DNA from: Caldifarciminota bacterium UBA3079
GTDB lineage: Bacteria > Hydrothermota > Tepidihabitantia > Tepidihabitantales > Tepidihabitantaceae
Reading direction: 5' to 3'
Length of the DNA: 8,156 bases
Assembly: GCA_002366635.1 (NCBI GenBank)
Contig: DFBN01000016.1
Coordinates: 1-8,156 of the forward strand
Numbering within the stretch: position 1 is the first letter of the stretch; each line of letters opens with the position of its first letter. The position numbers and the translations under genes are program-made. Below are positions 1-5,972 of this stretch, piece by piece. A model generated the notes under the pieces. The model was not told the origin of the DNA. It searched no databases and saw only the letters and a list, made by a program, of their open reading frames with translations.

Positions 1-1424
1 GAACGAATCCATGCCTCGGAAAAACATTCGGTATAAGTGAAATCCCCGGTCAGGCAGGCAAAAGTCTGCACATAAGGGACCATATCTACATTGGTCAGTG
101 CATGCACATCATCGACAGAAAAATCCGGGTTCGGGTCGGCCCAGCAATCCCTGCTACCGTGACCAGAATATGTAACCCAGGAACGTCCACCATTCAGCGC
201 AGTAGTTATCGGAGTCCCGCTGCCATAATAAAGCCAGAGGGAATCGCACTCAACACCTAATAGCCGAATCTTCTCCATCGCATAGCTGTGTGTAGCCTCG
301 GCTATCTGATGGTGGCCACCGTCGGCAGAAGCGATGAAATACTGTTTCTTGAGCCAATTCGTGTCGCTGCTCCAGGTATTCTGCTCATAAGTTACAATTT
401 TATCAACCAGGCTGTCCAACTGGGCCGAATTGGCAACTGATGCGCGGCTCACATCAATATCAGGAAAATAATCACTACCTTCTACCATCCCGAAGTTCAA
501 ATCGGTCGGCGGACTCCCCTGTCCCTGACCGGTGAAATAGCCGATTCGGTCCACATCGCCGACAAGCAGCACAAAGCTCGGAGGAATCGGCCAGTTGTCA
601 TAAGCATCCTGGATATAACTCTTGACAGCAGTAGCCGAGCCCCCGCCCACTTGACTCAAAGTCCGCACAAAAACATGAAAACCTTTACGCCGTCGCCACT
701 CGGCCAAAGGTGTCAGATTCTGCTGCCATTCATCCGGGGTTATAACAAGATAACCCACAGGAAGGTCGGGCCCCGGACCGAAATTGAATTCACCACTGTT
801 CATCACTACGCCATCCAACCGGCCTGCAAATACAGGGGAATCGTAACGCCGATGATGTCGCATGGTCTGTTCCCTCTCGGCATTTGTCCAACGCACTGCC
901 ACTGTCATATGACTGGCAACGAGTGCAACATGCTGAACCGGATTGTAACTCACCGGCCGGATTTCTATCAAGGCCAGCCGGTGACCGCGCATCACCGCTG
1001 TTTCGACAACTCTGGCACCCGGTTCGGGCAGGAACTCATTTCTGGCATAGGCCTTCTCATCACGAATGAATCCTGGCACATCTCCGCTTTTGGGTATCGG
1101 ATACTGGTGTGGATAATACGGCAGTTCTAATTCATACCGCTTCACATCCCAAGGCTTTGCCGCTACTTCAACCAATGCACCATAAGGAATTTCTACCAAC
1201 CGCCGATAAACCGGTAGTTGCGGCTTGCCTATTTCATTCATAGAACCGGCTCGACTCAGCAGGAGCACCGAATACCCCATATTATCGGCTGCCATTACCT
1301 TGGATACTTCTACTTTTCTCAAATCCAGATGAATAGTAAGACCATCGTGCTGGCCTTCCCAGGTAACAGGACCCGAGGCAAAGACTGCTGCCGCCAAGCT
1401 GATTATTGTCAGAACAATACGCAT
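1..1424 (-). CDS. Secreted gingipain-like cysteine peptidase (family C25), N-terminal part; 3' end beyond window
   Basis: Read on the minus strand from ATG at 1424, the frame stays open to the window edge (474 codons plus two bases). Residues 1-16 form a signal peptide (MRIVL, a hydrophobic core, then VFA before Ser17). Residues about 20-200 look like the C25 propeptide region. The catalytic domain starts near 222 (GYLVITP, then LAEWRRRKGFHV and FVLLVGD at 284-290). The catalytic dyad is visible: His422 in YSGHGS and Cys457 in FACLTGDF, matching the His and Cys motifs of gingipain R. A GGGAGG ribosome site lies 7 bases upstream of the ATG, which fixes the start. The family comprises extracellular endopeptidases; in many diderms they carry a C-terminal type IX secretion signal, but that part lies outside the window. 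The gene is transcribed alone, divergently from purQ. The family call is firm; cleavage specificity (Arg, Lys or other) cannot be read. Confidence 0.93.
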   Translation of the reverse strand, partial: MRIVLTIISLAAAVFASGPVTWEGQHDGLTIHLDLRKVEVSKVMAADNMGYSVLLLSRAGSMNEIGKPQLPVYRRLVEIPYGALVEVAAKPWDVKRYELELPYYPHQYPIPKSGDVPGFIRDEKAYARNEFLPEPGARVVETAVMRGHRLALIEIRPVSYNPVQHVALVASHMTVAVRWTNAEREQTMRHHRRYDSPVFAGRLDGVVMNSGEFNFGPGPDLPVGYLVITPDEWQQNLTPLAEWRRRKGFHVFVRTLSQVGGGSATAVKSYIQDAYDNWPIPPSFVLLVGDVDRIGYFTGQGQGSPPTDLNFGMVEGSDYFPDIDVSRASVANSAQLDSLVDKIVTYEQNTWSSDTNWLKKQYFIASADGGHHQIAEATHSYAMEKIRLLGVECDSLWLYYGSGTPITTALNGGRSWVTYSGHGSRDCWADPNPDFSVDDVHALTNVDMVPYVQTFACLTGDFTYTECFSEAWIR

Positions 1425-1528
1425 CACAGAACCTCCCATCATCTCATTGGCATTCTACTCGGCCAAACATCCAAGTAAGCCTGACGATTATCTGAATTGC
1501 CATTTCCCTCAAATTCTCGCCATGTCTC
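1425..1528 (-). other. Predicted 5' untranslated leader of the C25 peptidase mRNA, with two tiny reading frames
   Basis: The predicted transcription start from the promoter at 1535-1563 lies near 1528, giving a leader of about 100 bases before the ATG at 1424. It contains a four-codon frame (ATG at 1523, MARI, stop at 1511-1509) just behind AGGAG, and a 19-codon frame (ATG at 1503, stop at 1446-1444) directly behind GAGGG. In both, the ribosome-site spacing (about 2 bases) is too short to be convincing. No riboswitch fold or terminator hairpin was recognised. The leader could be plain untranslated RNA. Confidence 0.35.
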
Positions 1529-1534
1529 CTATAC

Positions 1535-1563
1535 ATTATACATTTTATACATCCGTATGTCAA
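1535..1563 (-). promoter_or_regulatory. Consensus sigma-70 type promoter for the C25 peptidase gene
   Basis: On the minus strand, a perfect TTGACA (1563-1558) is followed by a 17-base spacer and a perfect TATAAT (1540-1535). The -10 region sits in a small array of direct repeats: TGTATAA at 1551-1545, TGTATAA at 1542-1536 and TGTATAG at 1535-1529. Both hexamers and the spacer match the housekeeping consensus exactly, which predicts strong constitutive transcription unless a repressor binds. The start point is inferred. Confidence 0.75.
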
Positions 1564-1592
1564 TGTAACTGCATCAGAACCGCTTTCCTCAC

Positions 1593-1620
1593 TTGACACC
1601 CAGAACCGGCAGGTTATCCT
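1593..1620 (+). promoter_or_regulatory. Putative promoter of the purQ cluster, placed for a leaderless transcript
   Basis: A perfect TTGACA (1593-1598) is followed by 16 bases and TATCCT (1615-1620; four of six match TATAAT). Only nine bases separate the -10 box from the GTG at 1630, so transcription would start within about three bases of the start codon, and no good ribosome site precedes the GTG. The -35 box lies 29 bases from that of the divergent peptidase promoter. The weak -10 lowers confidence. Confidence 0.5.
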
Positions 1621-1629
1621 CACAATCTT

Positions 1630-2406
1630 GTGGTTAGAGTTTGCGTCCTGTTTGCGGCCGGCACCAATTGTGACCGAGAAACCGTGTGCGCATTCAAACA
1701 GGCAGGTGCGGCTGCAGAAAAAGTCCATATCAATCAGCTCAAGACCCGCGAGCGTTTCCTGTCCGATTATCAGATACTTGTCATACCAGGCGGCTTCTCA
1801 TACGGCGACTATATCAGCTCGGGCAAAATCCTTGCCAATGAATTGACGCACAATCTGAAACAGGATTTGGTTCGGTTTCACGCCAACGGCAAGCTGGTCC
1901 TGGGCATTTGTAACGGATTCCAGGTACTGATAAAAGCCGGTCTCTTGCCGGCCTTCGACTGGCTCTTTGAAACCCAGACCGTCACCCTGGATACGAACGA
2001 TTCAGGCCGCTTCGAAGACCGTTGGGTGCATTTGAGAACCAATCCTTCTTGTATCTTTACCCGCGGCCTTGATGAAATCTGCGAACTGCCGGTTGCCCAT
2101 GCCGAGGGAAAATTCATTCCGAAAGACCAAAAAATACTGAATCGGCTCAAAGAGCACAATCAGATTGTCTTCCGTTATGTAACCGGAGACGGCGAACCGG
2201 CCGATTACCCGGACAACCCGAATGGCTCGGTCGATAGAATTGCCGGTATATGTGACCCTTCAGGACGAATCCTCGGGATGATGCCCCACCCGGAGAGATT
2301 TGTGAGAACACAGCAGCATCCACGCTGGCATCGGGAACGGTTGACAAAGCCTGCCGGTATTGTCATATTTGAGAATGCGGTCAACTATATCAAAGAAAAT
2401 CTCTAA
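1630..2406 (+). CDS. purQ: Phosphoribosylformylglycinamidine synthase, glutaminase subunit PurQ
   Basis: PurQ is a class I glutamine amidotransferase. It hydrolyses glutamine and passes ammonia to PurL, which converts FGAR to FGAM in step four of de novo purine synthesis in the cytoplasm. Visible marks in the 258 residues: GTNCDRE (11-17), PGGFSYGDYISSGKI (53-67), the nucleophile elbow GICNGFQ with Cys94, AHAEGKF (156-162), and the catalytic His220 and Glu222 in MMPHPER. It is somewhat longer than the roughly 225-residue forms of Gram-positive bacteria, with a longer C-terminal stretch (about 226-258) ending in IFENAVNYI, as in other long-form PurQ proteins. The start is GTG; an in-frame stop at 1594-1596 leaves no better start upstream. 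Neither purL nor purS is in the window. It is the first gene of a four-gene overlapping cluster. Confidence 0.96.
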   Translation: MVRVCVLFAAGTNCDRETVCAFKQAGAAAEKVHINQLKTRERFLSDYQILVIPGGFSYGDYISSGKILANELTHNLKQDLVRFHANGKLVLGICNGFQVLIKAGLLPAFDWLFETQTVTLDTNDSGRFEDRWVHLRTNPSCIFTRGLDEICELPVAHAEGKFIPKDQKILNRLKEHNQIVFRYVTGDGEPADYPDNPNGSVDRIAGICDPSGRILGMMPHPERFVRTQQHPRWHRERLTKPAGIVIFENAVNYIKENL

Positions 2407-2716
2407 CAGAAACACCCGGATTACTGAGCATCCAATCCTCAGATTCGAGCGTAAAAAAAAGGTCAGGTTCTTCTTCGAAGGCAAGCCGCTTTATGGATAC
2501 GAAACCGAAACGATTGCCGCGGCACTTGTTGCCAACGGTATCAGGGTTTTCCGCCATACTGACAAACTTCACCGGCCACGAGGATTCTTCTGTGCGGTCG
2601 GGAAATGCTCCTCCTGCTTGATGATAGTGGACGGCAAGCCGAACACAATGGTCTGCATGGAGCCACTGCGGCCCGGCGTCAAAGTAAAACGGCAGGAAGG
2701 TCGTGGAAAACTATGA
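2375..2716 (+). CDS. Small [2Fe-2S] subunit (Fer2_4 type) of an FAD-dependent dehydrogenase complex
   Basis: This 113-residue protein carries a ferredoxin-like fold with the cluster motif C-x4-C-x2-C-x12-C (Cys73, 78, 81, 94 counted from the ATG at 2375). The surrounding motifs VRFFFEGKPL, TIAAALVANGIRVF and RPRGFFCAVGKCSSC are typical of the small subunit of hydrogen cyanide synthase (HcnA), of opine and proline dehydrogenases, and of the N-terminus of sarcosine oxidase alpha. It passes electrons within a flavoenzyme complex. The start is uncertain. Homologues usually begin near the residues reading RITEHPIL (from about 2417), but no ATG, GTG or TTG occurs in frame there. The nearest start is the ATG at 2375, which overlaps purQ by 32 bases; TTG at 2360 and 2369 are also possible. 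The stop overlaps the next start as ATGA. An eight-A run lies at 2453-2460. The function class is sure, the substrate unknown. Confidence 0.85.
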   Translation: MRSTISKKISNRNTRITEHPILRFERKKKVRFFFEGKPLYGYETETIAAALVANGIRVFRHTDKLHRPRGFFCAVGKCSSCLMIVDGKPNTMVCMEPLRPGVKVKRQEGRGKL

Positions 2717-3795
2717 AAACCACAGAAATTGCGGTTATCGGTGGCGGCCCGGCCGGCCTTTCCGCCGCGATTGTCGCTTCCAGGCTCGGTGCGCAAGTAA
2801 CCCTTATTGATGACAATCAACGACCGGGCGGCCAGCTCATCAAGCAGACCCATAAATTCTTCGGCGACAAAACCCATTACTGCGGCACGCGGGGCATTGA
2901 CATTGCTGCTATCCTTGCAAATGAACTCAAATTGACAACAACCGAAGTCGTTTCCGGCACATCGGTAATCGGTTTCTACCCGGGTAGTGTGCTTGCTTTG
3001 GCTGACCGGAAGCGATTCTTCAAACTTTCCTGCAAAAGCCTTATAGTGGCCACCGGTGCTGCGGAAAACAACCTGCTTTTCCCGAACAACGACCTGCCCG
3101 GAGTTTACGGGGCCGGTGCGGTTCAGACCCTGGTGAATGTCTATGGAGTCCGGCCCGGTAAGCGGGTTTTGATGGTCGGCTCTGGCAATATCGGGCTCAT
3201 CGTTTCATACCAGCTTATCCAGGCAGGAATCCGGGTAGTAGCGGTTGTTGAAGCCTTGCCAAGAATCGGTGGCTACAATGTGCATGCAGCCAAACTCGCC
3301 AGACTCGGCATCCCGATTCTGACATCACATACCATCAAGTCTGCAATCGGCAGGGAATATGTTACCGGTGCAATAGTCTGCAAACTTGACAGGAAGTTCC
3401 ATCCGGTCAAGAACAGTGAACATCGGGTCAAAGTGGATATCATCTGCCTTGCGGTCGGTCTCACACCTCTGACCGAAATTCTCTGGCAGGCAGGGTGTCA
3501 TATGGTTTACATCCCGGAACTCGGCGGACATGTCGCCTGGCATAATGAAACAATGCAAACTAACCAGAAAAATATCTATGTAGCCGGCGATGTTTCTGGA
3601 ATCGAAGAGGCATCCACTGCAATGCTTGAAGGCCGCTTGGCCGGTGCCAGTGCGTTTGAGTATTTGCGCGGCAAAAGCAAAGAGTCCAGAATGATAATCA
3701 ATGAGACCCGAACCGAACTTCGTGCCATTCGTCAAGGACCTTTCAGCCGGCGGGTCGTCCGCGGCAAGAAGAAACTGGCAAAAAGCCTCTTGTGA
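2713..3795 (+). CDS. FAD/NAD-dependent oxidoreductase subunit (HcnB / amine dehydrogenase alpha type)
   Basis: A 360-residue flavoprotein of the Pyr_redox_2 superfamily. The FAD-binding motif GGGPAG is at 10-15 with an acidic Asp33 at the end of the second strand, ATG is at 113-115, the second dinucleotide motif GSGNIG is at 156-161 followed by Glu180 (which suggests NADH rather than NADPH), and the FAD-contacting IYVAGDVSG is at 288-296. With the preceding [2Fe-2S] protein it resembles paired subunits of HCN synthase, opine oxidase and NAD-linked proline, sarcosine or glycerol-3-phosphate type dehydrogenases. Two things are missing. There is no neighbouring DAO-type subunit that would oxidise the substrate, and the C-terminus (about 320-360) has no cysteines and ends in a basic tail, so the BFD-type [2Fe-2S] domain of longer relatives is absent. 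The ATG is chosen because it begins with the Rossmann fold and overlaps the previous stop as ATGA; GGAAGG lies 12 bases upstream. The physiological substrate cannot be read. Confidence 0.88.
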   Translation: MKTTEIAVIGGGPAGLSAAIVASRLGAQVTLIDDNQRPGGQLIKQTHKFFGDKTHYCGTRGIDIAAILANELKLTTTEVVSGTSVIGFYPGSVLALADRKRFFKLSCKSLIVATGAAENNLLFPNNDLPGVYGAGAVQTLVNVYGVRPGKRVLMVGSGNIGLIVSYQLIQAGIRVVAVVEALPRIGGYNVHAAKLARLGIPILTSHTIKSAIGREYVTGAIVCKLDRKFHPVKNSEHRVKVDIICLAVGLTPLTEILWQAGCHMVYIPELGGHVAWHNETMQTNQKNIYVAGDVSGIEEASTAMLEGRLAGASAFEYLRGKSKESRMIINETRTELRAIRQGPFSRRVVRGKKKLAKSLL

Positions 3796-5972
3796 AAGCG
3801 AAACCTGCGGGCAAACTGAGAAAACGGATTCCGTGGCTCATCCTGATTCTGGCAATTGGCATATTCATCTGGCACTCCTCTTCGACTGCTTTCCTCCAGG
3901 ATGATTCCTACATAACCTATCGTTACGCCCGCAATATCGTCAGGGGTCAGGGCCCGGTTTTCAATCCGAATGAACGGGTCGAAGGTTACACCAATTTCCT
4001 CTGGATGATGTTCATAGCAACCTTTGGCATTCTCGGCCTTCCATTCTCCGCGATTATCCCGCTTTCCCAGATAATCGGTGTGATCTGCGGTATCGGAGTC
4101 ATGGTGCTTTTCTTCCTCCTCGTGCGACGCCATACATGCGGTCCACCGAGCCTCGCTTCTCTTGCTGTCTTGATTCTGGCTTTCAATGGTGCCTTTGCAT
4201 ACTGGTGTGTCAGCGGCATGGAAACCGGGCTTTTTACCCTGTTCCTTGCAGCCGCCTTTTTCACATACCTTACCAGAAGCACATCCCGTAATCTACTACT
4301 TACATCGTCTTTGCTCGGGCTTTCAGCCCTGACCCGTCCCGAAGGCGCGCTGTTCATGGCGATTTTTGCCCTGCATTTCATCATCCGTTCCATCGATAAA
4401 TCTTATCCTTTTATGAAAAGCCTGAAACGATTCGGGCTTCTGGTCCTGCCATTTATTTTGCTCGTTGCTCCGCTTTATATCTGGCGTCTGAATTATTACG
4501 GCTATCTGTTTCCGAATACATTTTATGCCAAAACCGGGATTTCGATTTCTTACATTAAGACCGGACTTCAATACCTGGCAAATTTCTACAAGGCTTATGG
4601 TCTATGGGGTATTGCATTCATTGTTCCGCTCATCCTTGCCATTATTCGAAAACGCCTATCTCCTGCATCTCCCCTCTTCCTTGCTGTTCTTATCCTGGCT
4701 GTCCAGGCACTGTATGTGGTGTCGGTCGGCGGCGATGTCTTAAGAATCTACCGGTTCTTCGTGCCGGTCCTGATTATGTTTTACTTTCTCTTTACCGAAG
4801 GAATCTGGCTCCTGCCTGTCGGCAGGCCGGTCCAGACACTCTTGATGCTTGCCATTATGCCTTTGACATTCTGGGGTATATTAGCCCAACCACGGTCGGT
4901 TCGTGCCGACATCATCCGCAACCAGGCCCTGGAAAACGGGCTTGTGGCCAAAATGAGCACCACGGGCCGCTGGCTTAACCAGCATCTCAATAAAGATGAC
5001 TGGTTTGCATGCACCACAATCGGTGCGGTTTCCTATTTCTCTGACCGTAATATGATTGATATGCTCGGGCTCACCGACGCTGTCATCGCCCACAATCCCG
5101 AGAATATCCTGAGCTCCAGGTGGCACTGGAAGGAACGCAACTACAACACCCGCCATGTGCTGGAGCGCAACCCGGCCTATATCTATTTCTCTACCGGGGT
5201 CAAACCCAGCGCTGAGGCAGAAAGGGCACTTTTCCTGAGACCCAGATTCAGACTCGGATATTTCGCCTGCCCGATTACCATGCAGCAGGGAAACCGGCTT
5301 TATTCTGAAATCATATACAAAGCCAAACCCGGTGCCGACACACTGCCGACCGAACCGGTGGCCCGGCCTTCAGGTTTCATCAATGACTACCTGGACGGCA
5401 TCAACTTCCTGCGTCTGGGTCCGGATACCGCTATCGCCTGCTTCCGCCGCACAGCAGAAAAATCACCCCGGGATTTCGCCTATCCTTACGAATGGCTCGG
5501 CAGAATCTATCTTGATGCGGGGAAAACCGACATTGCAATCGGATACTTCCAGGACGCCCTGACCAGAAACGACTGGTGTATTACCAGCCATACCAGTCTT
5601 GCCAGCATATATATCAAGCGCGGAGAATTGGGAAAAGCGGCTTATCACTTACGAAAAGTAAACCTGTATGCACCGGACTACTATGCCGGCTATGTTAATC
5701 TGGCCGCAACAGCGGCCCGCTTGAACAACTATGCCGAAGCCGAAACCGTTACGACTCAAGCCATCAACAGGTTTCCAAAAATACCTGGCCTCAGACTCAG
5801 ACTCGCATATGTGCTGATGCAAAGCGGGAAATTAGACAAAGCCGAAGCGGTCCTGCACGAATTCCTCATCCGAAACCCGCAAGAACGCAACGCCTTGGGT
5901 ATGCTTAAAGAAATTCACCAGCGCCGAGCGCATCTTGGCAGGAATCCTAAAACTTCAAATAAAGGACAATGA
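3792..5972 (+). CDS. Membrane GT-C glycosyltransferase (AftB-like) with C-terminal TPR domain
   Basis: A 726-residue integral membrane protein. After a basic N-terminus, TM1 lies at about 14-26, followed by the loop motif DDSYITYRYARN (37-48) and NERVEGYTNFLW (60-71), then roughly ten more hydrophobic segments to about 364. An acidic pair after TM1 followed by RYxxN is the mark of GT-C enzymes related to the mycobacterial arabinofuranosyltransferase AftB. These take sugar from a polyprenyl-phosphate donor on the outer face of the inner membrane. ETG (144-146), RPEG (182-185) and GGDVLRIYRFFVP (313-325) also fit, as does an extracytoplasmic stretch around 410-429. About four TPR units occupy roughly 540-710, probably periplasmic. 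The start is GTG overlapping the previous stop (GTGA), with only a weak upstream ribosome site, so translation is probably coupled. Its 3' end overlaps the convergent UbiA gene. GT-C membership is firm; the sugar and acceptor are inferred, and a mannosyl- or other PMT-like role remains possible. Confidence 0.85.
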   Translation: MKAKPAGKLRKRIPWLILILAIGIFIWHSSSTAFLQDDSYITYRYARNIVRGQGPVFNPNERVEGYTNFLWMMFIATFGILGLPFSAIIPLSQIIGVICGIGVMVLFFLLVRRHTCGPPSLASLAVLILAFNGAFAYWCVSGMETGLFTLFLAAAFFTYLTRSTSRNLLLTSSLLGLSALTRPEGALFMAIFALHFIIRSIDKSYPFMKSLKRFGLLVLPFILLVAPLYIWRLNYYGYLFPNTFYAKTGISISYIKTGLQYLANFYKAYGLWGIAFIVPLILAIIRKRLSPASPLFLAVLILAVQALYVVSVGGDVLRIYRFFVPVLIMFYFLFTEGIWLLPVGRPVQTLLMLAIMPLTFWGILAQPRSVRADIIRNQALENGLVAKMSTTGRWLNQHLNKDDWFACTTIGAVSYFSDRNMIDMLGLTDAVIAHNPENILSSRWHWKERNYNTRHVLERNPAYIYFSTGVKPSAEAERALFLRPRFRLGYFACPITMQQGNRLYSEIIYKAKPGADTLPTEPVARPSGFINDYLDGINFLRLGPDTAIACFRRTAEKSPRDFAYPYEWLGRIYLDAGKTDIAIGYFQDALTRNDWCITSHTSLASIYIKRGELGKAAYHLRKVNLYAPDYYAGYVNLAATAARLNNYAEAETVTTQAINRFPKIPGLRLRLAYVLMQSGKLDKAEAVLHEFLIRNPQERNALGMLKEIHQRRAHLGRNPKTSNKGQ

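Noticed and set aside
951..983. Inverted repeat CACCGGC ... GCCGGTG
   Set aside because: It is only seven bases per arm inside the C25 coding region with no T-tract; GC-rich codons make such matches common by chance.
651..1130. A 159-codon plus-strand frame
   Set aside because: It lies antisense to the C25 catalytic and propeptide regions, shows no family motif and is low in plausible domain content; the minus-strand gene has intact catalytic motifs.
2605..2712. A longer start for the flavoprotein (extra 36 residues)
   Set aside because: The extension overlaps the [2Fe-2S] coding region in another frame and puts unrelated residues before the Rossmann fold; the ATG at 2713 begins two residues before the first strand and overlaps the previous stop.
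3325..3735. A 136-codon minus-strand frame
   Set aside because: It is antisense to the flavoprotein and has no recognisable motif or ribosome site; it is a by-product of coding bias.
2713..3795. The FAD oxidoreductase as DprE1, the epimerase partner of the UbiA pathway
   Set aside because: DprE1 is a VAO-type flavoprotein with a PP-loop; this protein has two GxGxxG Rossmann motifs of the pyridine-nucleotide-disulfide oxidoreductase superfamily.
3986..4393. A 135-codon minus-strand frame, and similar frames at 3732-4133 and 4604-4978
   Set aside because: All overlap the transmembrane part of the GT-C gene; they are highly charged or basic mirror frames without family features.
5789..5809. 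Short tandem repeat of CAGACT in the TPR region
   Set aside because: Only two or three copies in coding sequence, explained by Leu-Arg-Leu-Arg codons.
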